From: Gnetum montanum
Lineage: Eukaryota; Streptophyta; Gnetopsida; Gnetales; Gnetaceae
Direction of reading: 5' to 3'
DNA: 47,084 bases
NCBI GenBank assembly: GCA_015680685.1
Contig: MNCI01024321.1
Location: 494,330-541,413, forward strand
In this document: one piece after another, positions 21,531 through 32,900 of the stretch
Position numbering within the stretch: position 1 is the first letter of the stretch
Layout: every line of letters starts with the position of its first letter
Translations under genes and position numbers: made by a program
Notes under the pieces: model-generated
Seen by the model: the letters and a program-made list of their open reading frames with translations, nothing else
The model's database searches: none
Told to the model about the DNA's origin: nothing

Positions 21531-22000
21531 GCAAAACTCCGTACATTATCCACAACATGTGATCTCAACCTTGACCTTGATCTAGCACAAAACAATGGCT
21601 AATGAACCTTAACTTACTAGATGAGAATTGACTAGTTGCCCTATCATTTATTGAATTGCACAGGGCTTTTAATAAAAAATGTCATGACCTAAAAATTAGA
21701 AAAGTTAAGTACCAACTAGGAGATAAGGTTCTCTACTAGAATCCCACACATGTGTCACAATGAACTAAATTTCAAATGCCGTGGGAAGGACCTTATATCT
21801 TTTATGCAAATTTTCCTTTAGGGGCCATGATGATTTATAAACCTGAGAGCCCAGACAAGAAACTTTTGGTCAACGTCCAACAAACCAAACCTTTCCATGA
21901 GCCTAGGATAGGCAGTACCAATGCTACCTCTGTTGGTGGAAAACCTTGCTCCCTATTTGAAATTTCCTCCTACCAACTCAGTTATGGGGGATATGGACAC
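21531..22000 (+). pseudogene. Integrase C-terminal region (B3)
   Basis: After a stop at 21528 and a frame change the reading continues (open 21776-22150) with MPWEGPYIFYANFPLGAMM, LLVNVQQTKPFHE and finally SLFEISSYQLSYGGYGHQ near 21950-22005. The last block is the one retained in A2 and A3 after their internal deletion. Open sequence beyond about 22010 enters the A/T-rich untranslated region and is probably not protein. Confidence 0.8.
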
Positions 22001-23063
22001 CAATGCCAATCATTCAAAGCCCTTAATTCCTTTTGTATTTTTGTTTTGCACATTTTTCAAATTTACTTATTTTTTTTTACGCCATCATTCACAATTTTAC
22101 TATCTCTTTGTTTCATTTACTTTTATTCATCCTACAATAAGTGCTCATGATGGTGAATTGTATCATAATGATGTCGGTTGCTAATATTTTCTTTTTACCT
22201 TTGATTTTCAATGTTGATATTAAAATATGGTTCTTTTGATAAAACAAGTAATGAGTCCACACTGTCCATTCATCCATTCAACTCTGTGGTCTCCCTTGGC
22301 TTTGGAGTTGTATTGTCCCTTTTCCTACGTAAACTTATTAATGAATTGATGGCTTGATATTCTTCAAACCTAGGAAGGACTTAATGGTTGAACAGGGTAT
22401 GACTTCAAGGGAATTTGATGCACATGTGTTGGCTATTCTCTTGGGTGCTTGGATGCTTTTCATGGATTTTCCACCATTCTACCATTGATCAAATATCAGG
22501 AAGCTGAGTGAACAAAAATAAGTCTTTGCATGGTGTGGCTCTCACGTAACAAAAAAAACTAGTGAGAAATCAAAGCACACCCCTTAGACATAATAAAGAA
22601 ATATGGGCTACAAGCACTGGTTATGGCACTAAAAAGACATGTTACCCATGTCTAAAGGTTCCCTCTAATTAAGGCCCTTTCTATCTTCCTGCTTCTCTAT
22701 ATTTCTCTTTTTGGAATGGTGGTGACTCTTTGGAGAAGCATTCTTTTTGCTTTAAGAGGATGGATTGGTCAAGTGTATTGATGCAAGGCCACTAAATATG
22801 GTTGATTTGATTCTAGCTTTGGAATGAGTTCTACTTAGTCACCTTAACCCTAAAATACACAAGGGACTTTACACAACCTTACTCTTGGGATTCTATTCCA
22901 TTTTCTACTCTCCATATTTCTTCCCATTTTCCATCTCATTACTGATTTTATGATTAATTTATATTTTGGTTGATACATTGTTTTTCCTTGGTGAATTCTT
23001 GTAGGTAAGTCTTTAACCATTATTTCCATATGTCATCCCTAGAGCCTACGAACTCTTTGGTAT
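22001..23063 (+). other. 3' non-coding region (B3)
   Basis: No gene. It carries the conserved 3' UTR blocks also seen in B1, B2 and A3, such as the CATCCATTCA block (about 22270), AAGCACACCCCTTAGACATAATAAA (near 22570) and GAGCCTACGAACTCTTTGG at the end. It stops at that block and goes straight to the LTR, so the aORF, its promoter-like block and the polypurine tract are absent. Confidence 0.75.
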
Positions 23064-23832
23064 CACGTCTGCAATATCGGGGCCTCCTAAGTGATATCGG
23101 GGCCTATCTTATCTTCTATAAATAAGAGGTGGGTGCACTTGGTTTGGAAATAGATTAGTTAGCCCCTCACCAAACTCTTGCTTTTCTCCCTCTCAGAGTT
23201 AGAATTATTTCTGCATGCCTGTAGTAGGAGTCATAAAGTGAACAGATCCTCATTTGAGCATTGTGTACCTGAGCACACCTTGTGTATGGCAATAAAGATG
23301 AACTTTTTGATAAACCTTGCAGCATCCAGAATAGATTAATTAATGTTAATTATAGTTATTTAATACTTTCCTTAGTTAATTAATTTTCTCTCCCTCACCC
23401 TATAACTCTCATAAGTAAGCACACTTAGTACGATTACTTCGATAATGTGTCTAATGCTTGGTAACCCAGTAACGATTTGCGTTTGGTAATCCCAGTAGTG
23501 TTGCACTGGTTCAAGATGTGTACAAAAAGTGAGAACAGATGTTGGTATTAGGACTAGTTAAAGCATAATTGAGTAGTTAAATTAAATTAGTTACTTAGTT
23601 ATCTCTCTCTCCTTCCTTTGTAGCACCAAGCCATAAAACATAAAAATTATATACCTGAAGTTTACTTAACCATACAATCGTGCTATACAAGTAAGCTTGG
23701 GAAAATAATGATTGACTAACCTATCCTTGTTCCACAAAAGTGCATAAGCACTTAGTCCTTGGAATTTGACCAGATCGTGCATGGACGCTCATATTTGCAT
23801 GGTTGAGCACAAGGATACCTCACCACTCATCA
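23064..23832 (+). repeat. 3' LTR of B3
   Basis: It aligns with 14839-15635 and ends CTCATCA at 23832. The first bases (TATCACGTCTGCAATATCGG) do not show the normal TGATGA start. Scattered differences from the 5' LTR indicate an insertion of some age. The first codon of the interrupted B2 RT follows after the 5-bp duplication. Confidence 0.88.
23117..23124 (+). promoter_or_regulatory. TATA box of the B3 3' LTR
   Basis: TATAAATA followed by AGAGGTGGG, identical in position to the 5' LTR copy. Confidence 0.65.
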
Positions 23833-23837
23833 TAAAG
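23833..23837 (+). repeat. Target site duplication, right copy (B3)
   Basis: TAAAG against TCAAG at 14834-14838, one mismatch. Ty3/gypsy integration makes a 5-bp duplication. Confidence 0.75.
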
Positions 23838-24480
23838 AAAAAGGTAGAACAACTTCTTAAGGCTGAGTTCATATATCCAATTGCAGATAGCAAATGGGTT
23901 AGCCCATTCATGATTTTACCTAAGAAAAGAGGGAAGTGAAGAGCCTACATAGATTTCAGGCTGTTAAAACTGACAACTTTCAAACATCATTTTCCATTAC
24001 TATTTGTTAACCAAGTGTTGGATACCACTGCAAGACATTGCTATTACAACTCTCTAGATGGTTATAGTGGCTATAACCAAATTCAAATCACATCAAAGGA
24101 CAAGGCCAAAATAATGTTCACAAATCCTATACAGAAAGATGTCCTTTAGCCTATGTAATGCTCTTGTTATTTTTTAATATTTGGTACTTAGCATCTTTCA
24201 ACAAAAAATTGGTAGTGGAATAAAATTCTTTATCAATTACTTCTCTACTTATGGGATCACTTTTGAGCAAGGCTTGAACCATCTTGAGAAAGTGCTTCAA
24301 TAATGTGTGGAGACTAATCTAAATCTTAATTAGTAGAAAAACCATCTGATGATCCAAGAAGGCATAGTCTTAAGGCATTAAATTTCAGAACAAGGGATAC
24401 TAGTTATTATAAAAGCTTCATGGAGAACTTCTCAAATATTTCTAAGTCATTAGTTAACTTGACAAAGAGAGATGCATCCT
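23838..24480 (+). pseudogene. Reverse transcriptase, remainder (B2)
   Basis: Continues the RT reading cut at 14838: EQLLKAEFIYPIADSKWVSP, AYIDFRLLKLTTFKHHF, SLDGYSGYNQIQI with the motif A Asp, then a frame change near 24130. The F-x-D-D box is represented by I-N-Y (24232-24240), so the metal-binding Asp pair is lost. SYYKSFMENFSNISKSLVNL ends the domain. More stops and frame changes than in B3 show that B2 is older. Confidence 0.88.
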
Positions 24481-24960
24481 TCAACTAGACTAAGAAATGT
24501 GATTAAACATTCTAGTAGTTAAAGAAAAAGCTCATAGAAACTTCCATTCAACATGCACCTCATTGGTCCAAACCCTTCCACATCATGATAAATGCATCCA
24601 ATTCTGTCTTAGGGGTCATGCTTACATAATTGGATGATCAGAAATGTCCTTACTTCATCCATTGTACAAGCAAAAGCATTGTGAATGCATAGTTAAACTA
24701 CATCTCCATAGAAAATGATCTCATGGAAGTGGTATATGCCTTAGAATAATTCAAGCAGTATGTGCTTGGATATCAAATCTTTGTGCACACAAACCATAGT
24801 GTCATTAGGTTCCTTATGAATAAATCAGTGGTGAGCCCCCATGTCATACTGTGGCTTGTAATTCAATAGGAGTTCAATCTCATAATGGTTGACAAAAAGA
24901 AAACTAAGAATGTGGTTGTTAATCACTTGTTTCAATTACAATGGGATAGCGAAGAGGATG
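24481..24960 (+). pseudogene. RNase H domain (B2)
   Basis: Same order as in B3: KLIETSIQHAPHWSKPFHIMINASN, DLMEVVYALE, VHTNHSVIRFLMNKSVVSPHVI, and a degenerate NVVVNHLFQL end. Three expected acidic residues are replaced (Asn in MINAS, Asp for Glu in NDLME, Asn in HTNH), so it cannot be active. Confidence 0.8.
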
Positions 24961-26330
24961 AGGGATCTTTGTTTGATCAATTCCCAAATAATTTCCTCTT
25001 TACAAAAGCTATTGAAGTTCAAAATCCTAAAGGTCCTAATTAATACAAAGAATTCCTCTCTTATCTACTCACTCAAGAGACTCCTTAGGAATGAGACAAT
25101 ACAAAGAAATAATCATTTTTACATCAAGCCAAGCATTACATGTAGATTAGAAGCAACCTTTACAAGGTTTGCATCGATGGCTTGGTATGATGGTGTATGC
25201 TCAATGCTGATCAACTACAGATCCTTTAGGGTACTCATGAAGGTCTTTGCATGGGCCATTACTCAAGAAGGAAAATGGCTATGAAAATCCTCATGGTAGG
25301 ATATTATTCGTCAACAATCTTTAGGGACATCCACCACTTTTTCTGTTCATGCAAATGATGCTAAAGAGATGAAGGAATGACTGTACAAATGGAAGGTCCC
25401 CAATAGTAAATCCAACCATTACAAAATTTTAACCTTTGGGGCATTGACTTCATGGGGTCCATCAACCCCATGTCCAATTAAAAGGCATACATCATCATGG
25501 TAATTAAATGTTACACTAACTAGGCCAAAGTTGCAACCATCACTAACTGTTCATCTTCTACTGCAGTATAGTTTGTTTAGCAAAGTATGCAAAATAAGTT
25601 TGACATACCAAGGGTACTTATTTATGATAATGGAACTCACTTCATGAGTGCTAATTTTCTAAAATTAATGCCACACTTAGGAGTGGAACATAAATTAACA
25701 ACTCCCTATCACCCCCAAGATAATGGTTAAGTCAAAGTTACTAATAAAGAGATAACCAAGATACTAACATGTACTATTAGTAAATATAGAATAGACTGCA
25801 GCACAAAACTCAATGATGCTCTATGGGCTTATTAATCAACTTGGAAACTTTCTATAGGCTATTCTTCCTATGAGTTGATATATGGATAAGTACCAACACT
25901 TTCAATTGAAGTCAAGCTCTATACACTATCAATAGCCTATAACGTTGACCTCAATCTAAGTCTAGCACAAAAGAAACATTTAATGACATTGAATTATCTT
26001 GATAAAAACTGATAAGTAGCCTTATCAATGAATGAAGTACACAAGACACATGCCAAATAACATCATGACACAAAAAATAAGAAGAGTTAAATTCCAACCA
26101 GGTGATAATGTCACAATGTACAAAGTTTTAGATGCTATGGGAAGGACCTTACATCATACATACAACTTTTCCTTCTAGTGCCTAATAATTTACCACATGC
26201 CAAACCCAGAAAAATAGTTGTTAATCAACATTTAACAAATAAAGCCTTTCATGGAAACTCACATAACTGGTGACACTAACATCTCAACCAATGAACAAGC
26301 ATGCTATATTTTTTAGATCTTCTCCTTCCA
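24961..26330 (+). pseudogene. Integrase, decayed (B2)
   Basis: The zinc-binding part is at 25130-25370 (LQIL, stop, GTHEGLCMGHYSRRK), then the core: the first Asp site is Lys (MVIKCYTN), the second Asp is kept (LIYDNGTHF, about 25621), and the Glu site reads VKVTN in place of AEVTN. The C-terminal segment after about 25850 matches B3 (YSSYELIYG) and ends near 26330. About a dozen stops occur. An open reading at 24889-25284 is in a different frame and is not the protein. Confidence 0.8.
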
Positions 26331-27776
26331 ACTCAATCATGGAGGAGATCGCCATCTATGTTAACATTCTATGTAGGCTACCAAATTTTTCAAATTTTTA
26401 TTTTACATCATTCTTCATATGTTTTCCATTTTCTTGAATATTTTACAACTTCTTTTATATCTTTCACTTTATTTCTTTTAATTATTCTTATGTGTTCTTT
26501 TATTTTGTTTTGTTGGTATAAAATCTTCAATTTTTACCATGGCTCCTACTAAGATTGGAAGTTAATTAAGAAAAAATGTAATGTTATGATTGATCGTTAA
26601 ATGACCAAATTTCATCTTGGGATTATGTTGTCAATTAATAGATTATTGATTTTTTGATGATATCAAGTAGTGAGTCAACAACATCCATCCATTCCATCAA
26701 ACACCCTGAGGCTCTATATCGTGGAACCATAAGGTCCTTCCATAATTAAAAATTACAGTAATCAATGATCTTGTTACTTAACAAAATCAAAACAGACTAG
26801 GTGGGAATGGACAAGGGAATTTTTCATGTTTTGTTCCCAACTTCTTTTTAGAGTTTTATAATTTTTTGCATTAGTCTCTCAACACTCCTACTATTAACCA
26901 TAATAGGAAGCATGTCTTTGTATGATGTGAGTTCCATTAAAAACATGGGAATTCAAAGTATATCCTTTAGACAAAATAATGGGCCACAAGCACTAGTTAT
27001 AGGGCTAGAAAGACATGTATCCATGCCTAAAGGCACACCTCTAAGGGCCTTCTTATCTTCCTACTTCTCTTTTCTTCCTTTCTTGGAGTGATGGTTGTCC
27101 TTTTGGACTTATTATGAACTCTTGATTGTCGAATGGTCAAGATATAGCAATGCAAGGTCACTAAACGTGGATGAACATGATCTTAGCTAAGGATGAGATG
27201 GTAATAGGTCATCTTAATTATAAATTCCACAAAGACTACATGTGATTAAGATGAGAATCTCTTACCATTCTCTCTCTCCCATCATTCTAACCTCACCATC
27301 AATCACCTCACTAACTCTTATCATGATTATTTGATGTATCTATTATGGTATGTGACACAATGCTCTACTAATCTTTCATGTGGATTCAATTTTTAACTTC
27401 CAACAATCATTAATCATCCTTGGTGCCTACAAACTCCTTGGGATGAAAGCATGCAAGGGCATTATTGGCATGAGCCTACTTTGGGGAGGACTCACTTACA
27501 TACCTGTTAGTCTTTCTAAGTTAAACTTTCTATCCCTTGGTCATTTTCATGATTGATCTCATCACTTTACCTTCTAAACATTTAGTTTTACTTTCTTTTG
27601 TCATTACCCACTCATCTAAATCCCATCCAACTCATTTCCTAAGAACTTAACACCCTCTTCCATGTTTTTCTCATCCTTCTATGTTTTTTTGACTTCCATT
27701 GAGCTCTTAATTCATTCCAAAGCTCTTCCAAAATTCCTCATTTTCAATATGTAAAAAATTTACTCAAATAGTTACA
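26331..27776 (+). other. Conserved 3' non-coding region (B2)
   Basis: No gene. It carries the same ordered blocks as 8096-9514: CATCCATCCATTCC (about 26685), CAAAGTATATCCTTTAGAC (about 26956), and ATTGGCATGAGCCTACTTTGGGGAGGACTC near 27463. A/T-rich open stretches here are not genes. Confidence 0.7.
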
Positions 27777-27866
27777 TTGATGCATCCCCATCGATGTAGT
27801 GATATTCATCAACACAGCCCCATCAATACATCCCCATCAACATAGTAGAAAAAATCTATATATAAG
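27777..27866 (+). promoter_or_regulatory. U3-like promoter upstream of the aORF (B2)
   Basis: Repeats of the type GATGCATCCCCATCGATG and CATCCCCATCAAC (27779-27845) are followed by TATATATAAG at 27857-27866, about 420 bp before the aORF ATG. The layout is the same as in B1 (9515-9603) and in the U3 of the LTRs of these elements. Confidence 0.5.
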
Positions 27867-28285
27867 TGCAACACTTTGCTAATTTTGCATCATTTTTTTA
27901 TAAATGGAAGAGGACTTTTTCAATTATTTAGAGTTCAAGAACCTTTCAAATGCCATAACTCTCGAATTGCTTTCCCATTTTTCAATCCTTGAGCTATCAA
28001 AGATATGCTTTTTATCATGAAGATAATAAACCTTTTGGTTCTTTCTAGAAAATTTTTTGAAATTTTTCTAACTCCCCAAGGTTTATCCATTAAAATAATA
28101 TTAAATTAGTCATCCTACATGGGTTGAACTTAACAAAAAAACTCTGGTAGCCAATAATTAAAATAATATAACTTGCTAAGATCATAAACAAGCCTAAGTG
28201 TAACTAGATTTATTAAGGAAAGGTATCGAACAATGTAAGAGTTATGAAATAAATAGCTAATCTTGGGTTATGCTTGTGATCATAG

Positions 28286-31111
28286 ATGGCAACAAAGAGA
28301 GGATCGTAAGTAAGAGGGCCTTCCCAACCTAGGGAAAAGCATTCAATAAGAGGAAGGGATCAACAAAAACAACCACAATAGCCCTAAGAGTAAGCAGCCA
28401 AAGCAACCCATACAATAAGACCTCTTTGAGAGGAGCTCGAAGTAGAATCTATCTAACAAATTCTCATGAAAAAATAGGCTAGTCCATGTAGAAAGAAGCC
28501 CTTAGGCTTAGGAATAACCTCACAAAGGAATGCTTGTAGAGAATCAAAACTAAGGAGGTTCAGAGTTCTATTCTCCAAGAATTGAACCTTAGGCCCTTCT
28601 TGGAGTTGACACTGAAAGACGTATGCACCCATTTACAAGGGTCTCCCATGTGGGCCATTCTCTCCACCAGTTGAGAATGGTACATGGGGAAGACTTATCT
28701 ATTCTAGAACAACTAATAGGAAGACGCATCTATGAAAATCAAAGAGATCACATCTCCTACTCAATTAAGGCCATCACAGAGGTTCTTGGTTCACTTAACA
28801 CTGGGGCAAAGTTGATGGAGATCTCTACCTAAGCGAATCTTGAAGCCAAAAATAAGTGAATCCAACATTTCTATGGAGTGGATCATAAGAAGTAGAATGC
28901 CCTCATGAAGGCAAAGTGTGCCTATTTAAAAATTGTAGTATATCACTTGAACCCCATGATGAGGCCAAGTAAGGTAATAGCCTTCTCCACCCAAGCATGT
29001 GTTGCTCTAAGTAGAAAATTCCCTATCAACCTTTCCTAGCTCATCTATTTGGAGATAGAGAAGTACTTCAAGGAGAATTAGAAGGGAAGAAAGACACTTC
29101 CCTTTTCATGCCTCATCCAAAAATTATGCAAAAGGGAAGGTATATCACACTATGCCAACAATGCAGTTTGTCATGCTCCTACTACATCATGACAAGAGAT
29201 GATGATGGACAAGGCAGCAACCAAGCTATAAGGAGAGGAGAGGCCATCACCATCACCACCTACAAGAGAAACTACATTGGAGGCACTTACAGTTGCAAAA
29301 ATATTCCAAAAGCTTCAAGAGTAACAACTGTAGCAACAACAAGGCTTAAAAAGTGATGGGGAGCCATCAGTTTATCATCTAGCTTTACATCATCTTAATG
29401 AGATCACTAGGATCATTAACTCATTAGACCAAGACACCACCTTGCTATTCTTAATTCAAAGAGACCAGGTGCTCGCAAGGTCAAATTCAAGTATCTAAGA
29501 GGTCATGATATCCATCCATAGACAAACATTCCTAAAAATCTTGAAAATTTTCATAACCTTTTTTATTAAATGAGAGGAGGGTGAAGGGGTGACCATCCTG
29601 GTCATGCAACATAGAGAATATGAGATATCAATAAAAGTGGTGGGTAATAGAATAGCTAAAACCCTAGATGCTCTTGCGGTGGTTGTACCAGATGTCACCA
29701 CCATGGTAGACATCCCAATGTTTGCAGGAGCATGAAGTGGTCAGTTAAGCACTTCCCAAAATGAAGAAGTACTGGAATGATTGGTGGGAGCTAAGTAACC
29801 ACTTTCAGAGATCTTTGCTGTTTTGAATAAAATCCTTGCTACCTAGTTAGAGCTACTTGAAATGAAGGGCAAACTACTCATTACCAATGCCCAACTAAAG
29901 GCAGCCACTACTAAGAGTCAACAGTTGGTTGCAAAGTTGTAAGCCCATCTCTCTAACCCCATTATTCTCAAGCTAGACATCATAAGGGATGAAGCTTTTT
30001 AACAACTTCAGCACAGACTAGGTGAGGCCAAGAATGTAAACGATAGAGTGGTCTCTAACATGTCCTTATCAAAGGCCATGACATTCGACACCGATAAGAA
30101 CTTATTACAAGTTCACAAAGAAAAATTGATCTTGACCAAAGATATTCATAATTTGTGAAAGGTTGAGCAACAAAAGGACCATATGGTTGAGTTTGTTCAT
30201 AAATAATAGGAGTAGCTAGCCAAGGTTAACTTTGATTTGAGGAGGTTGGTAAAAAAGAACAAAGATCTCTTGATGGAGGAAGTTTGTGTGCTTCATCAAA
30301 AAACAACCATTACGATAGCTACATGAAAAAATGAGGCCCTAAAATTTGAAAGGGTGAAAAATCTTTATAGGGACTAGGTTAGGCTCCTTAAGGAGGTTAA
30401 TGAGAAGGATATTTACATGGTAAAGACAAAGATGAACAAGGCTCTCTAACAACTCCAACAAAGTGGTGACGTGTAGTAGCCCATCTTTGATGGATTGAAT
30501 TTGTACAAGAAAGTCAAAATTTGCTTAAAGAAGTTGCAAACAAAAGAGATAACAGAATACATGGAGCTTGCCAACCTTCACCATGCAAACCTAGCTATGT
30601 TGACAATAGGGAGACCAAGGATTGAATTGGAGAAGTAGGTGGCTAATTCCTACCTCTTGTATAAGGTGAAATTCAAGCATCATAAGGGAAAAAATAACAA
30701 TTGGAGATAAGCAATGTAGACCTTCAAGTTTTCAAAAGTAAATTCACTAATTAATGATTTGTTGCTAAGAACCTAGCCAAAAGGATCAATGACTACCATG
30801 AATTGTAGAACCTGGTAAAGATGTTCGACATCAAACATAAATAATTCATGGCATGGTTCATTAACACGAAATAGTTATTTCCTTTAATGTCATGCCCATA
30901 GGACATCCTTGTTTCAACCCACATTGGTGAAGCCATATTGATTGCCTACAACCCATGAGGTAAAGAAGAAAAGGTGAAAGCATTATTGGATGTTTTTAGA
31001 CTTGCATCAATAACAACAACAACAATAGGTCAGCCTCAACCACCACCACCACCAGAACCTAGCAAAGGATCTTCAGTGCCATAGGAGCCTCTACCTCTAG
31101 GCAATGTTTGA
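28286..31111 (+). pseudogene. aORF: extra protein between pol and 3' LTR (B2)
   Basis: About 940 codons from M-A-T-K-R-G-S to a TGA at 31109-31111. An open stretch at 28623-28832 includes HISYSIKAITEVLGSLNTGAK. YHLNPMMRPSKVIAFSTQA (about 28940) parallels B1, and CLIQKLCKREGI (about 29110-29145) resembles a segment of plant transposon proteins of unknown function. HAPTTS, a Gln-rich bit with TAG/TAA replacements (about 29300-29350), a long charged heptad-like coiled coil (about 29800-30850) and a Pro tract (31036-31053) follow. There is no hydrophobic segment long enough for a membrane anchor. Its role is unknown; the coiled coil suggests self-association. Confidence 0.65.
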
Positions 31112-31347
31112 TAATCCACCACATCTTTAATAACCATGCACACACCTATTGAAATTTTTGAAAAGTGTCCTGTTTTGTTATAATGGACACTAATTTTTGT
31201 AATCTTATACAATCTCGCACTCAAAGTTAGTAGAGTCAGTTAGTCTATCTATTTGTTTGTTTGGTAGTTAATAAATTCTATACTTCCTTAAATTTTGTAA
31301 GATACTTAATTGTACTTTTGTTCACTCAAGGATGATTTTTCAATTAA
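31112..31347 (+). other. 3' untranslated tail (B2)
   Basis: Short non-coding tail homologous to 12740-12961 of B1. The shared TTTGTTCACTCAAGGA lies about 20 bp before the polypurine tract. Confidence 0.6.
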
Positions 31348-31358
31348 TCATGGAGGTA
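31348..31358 (+). other. Polypurine tract (B2)
   Basis: TCATGGAGGTA next to the LTR start TGATGAG, the primer site for plus-strand synthesis. Confidence 0.75.
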
Positions 31359-32235
31359 TGATGAGTTGTAATTAGACAAGCTACATCAACAAGGATACGT
31401 TAATGCGACTGCATCGATACATGCCTATCAACACATGGTTAGATACATTAACATAGATGCATCAATGCTAACGTAGGAAAAGCCTATATAAATGCAATCA
31501 CCACCCACATTTATGACATCTTAGATTCATAGCATAGTGAAGCGCTTGTCATTTCATTTCTTTAGAGTTAGAATATTTTCCCTCTAAGTGCCTACAATGT
31601 GAATTAAAGAGATTGTACAGTGCTTTATTCGAATGTCATATACCTAAATGTACTGGCATATATGACAATAAAGTCAAGATTTTTGATATTCATTGTGGCA
31701 TTGGAATTGGTTTACTCTTTCCTATTTGCAATTTACTTTTAATACAATTTACATTCATGGTTTTAATTAATTAATATACTTAACTATAAATATGTAAGTA
31801 TGACCACTTTGAACATGGCATATTGTGCTTAGTAATCCCAATGGTGGACATCTGGTACACCCAATAATAGCCACTTGGTAATCTAGTAGTGTTGATACTA
31901 GTTCGAGATGTATATGGTAAGTAGAAATGGTTACTTTACAGAAGGATAGTTAGTTACTAGATTAGTTTAGTAGTTAGATAATTAATTGTAAATTCTTCCT
32001 TTACTCATCTAGCCATTATGATAAGAAAAAATATAAAAATAAGCATCATGAGCCTTAACTCATATTTAACCATATATACTAATAGCACAAGTGTGAGTTA
32101 GGAAGACAATGATCATACAACTCCTTGCTTCACAATTTAAGACTATAAGTAAACTGAGGAACTAAGCCACGAAGTTTGACTAGATCGCTAGTGAACGCTT
32201 GTGATTTGTATGGTTGGTCATAGGGAATACACACT
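31359..32235 (+). repeat. 3' LTR of B2
   Basis: It starts TGATGAG and aligns with 12974-13814. The end reads TACACACT where CACTCATCA is expected, so the last 5 bp are lost or mutated and the edge is approximate. U3 holds TRCATCRATGC-type repeats, then TATAAATG (31487-31494) and an ACAATAAAGTC signal region near 31669. Confidence 0.85.
31487..31494 (+). promoter_or_regulatory. TATA box of the B2 3' LTR
   Basis: TATAAATG within TATATAAATG, equivalent to 13085-13092. Confidence 0.6.
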
Positions 32236-32766
32236 ATTTCATTAATTAAGAATAATGATTACTCTTTCACTATTGAAAAGGACTCACTAAATATGATACC
32301 AACTTATAGATGCCTTGGTCTAGATCTTTGTTAGAATTATAGTTGAGAGATGTGCATTAAATAGAGGATTGCAAGTGGATTGAGAGCCTCGTTTGATTTA
32401 AAAATTAAATATCAAAAGGAAACTATCTTACCATGGGAAATTAGAAAATAATTGTTTTATTCTATTGTGCAACTAACTCTTTTGTATAGATATGTAGTAT
32501 GGGATCTTGGACTTGCTAGCAAGTATTAAAAAAGAATAAAAAAAGTGTAAAAGCATTTTTTGGTATTGGAAAAGAAAAGTAGAAGAAAATAAGAAGTGTA
32601 GAAACATTTTTTGGTAGAAGAATTTTAGATTGAAAGGTAAGTACAATATGATTTTCTACTTCTTAAAGTTGATAAGCTGCCTTTAAAGATAAAATTTCTT
32701 TGTCAATTTGCAACATATATTCATAGTTTCTCCTATAGTACAACAACTAAATTTTTGAAGGAAGTC
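32236..32766. other. AT-rich stretch between B2 and A2
   Basis: About 530 bp without recognisable gene, LTR end or repeat. It contains two similar words (GTGTAAAAGCATTTTTTGGTA near 32548 and GTGTAGAAACATTTTTTGGTA near 32596), a small local duplication of about 48 bp. It is probably flanking DNA older than A2. Confidence 0.5.
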
Positions 32767-32887
32767 TGATGAGATGCGATATCGCATGCACCGCGATTTC
32801 ATGGCTGTTGCGATATCGCATCCCATGCGATGTCGCGTACGCAATATCGCATCGTCCCCTACGATATCGCGTACGCGAGATCGCAGT
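32767..32887. repeat. CGATATCG palindrome cluster in U3 (A2)
   Basis: At least six GCGATATCGC-like words occur, including 32862-32883, which matches the 22-bp palindrome of A1 and the inverted A3 LTR with one mismatch. It ends about 15 bp before the TATA box. Confidence 0.8.
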
Positions 32888-32900
32888 CCGCCACCAAATC

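Larger units (their letters stand above)
14839..23832 (+). mobile_element. B3: nearly full-length element nested in B2
   Basis: An 8994-bp element: 5' LTR, degenerate PBS, gag, protease, RT, RNase H, integrase, a 3' non-coding region and a 3' LTR. From 17781 to 21530 the coding sequence stays in one frame, with nonsense changes only; gag has two frame changes and integrase one near its end. It has no aORF and no polypurine tract before the 3' LTR, and the first bases of that LTR are altered, which suggests a deletion after insertion. The transcribed part of its LTR is closer to family A than to B1/B2. Confidence 0.9.
12974..32235 (+). mobile_element. B2: family B element split by B3
   Basis: It consists of a 5' LTR (12974-13814), protease (13821-14263), RT start (14441-14838), the B3 insertion (14839-23832 plus duplicated 5 bp), the remaining RT, RNase H and integrase (23838-26330), a 3' non-coding region, a promoter-like block, an aORF (28286-31111), a polypurine tract and a 3' LTR (31359-32235). 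PBS, gag and the N-terminal half of protease are deleted. Without B3 the element would be about 10.3 kb. It is more decayed than B3, as expected for the host of the insertion. Confidence 0.85.

Noticed and set aside
24889-25284. Open reading of 131 codons in B2
   Set aside because: It is in a different frame from the RNase H/integrase reading that matches B3; a shadow of decayed pol.
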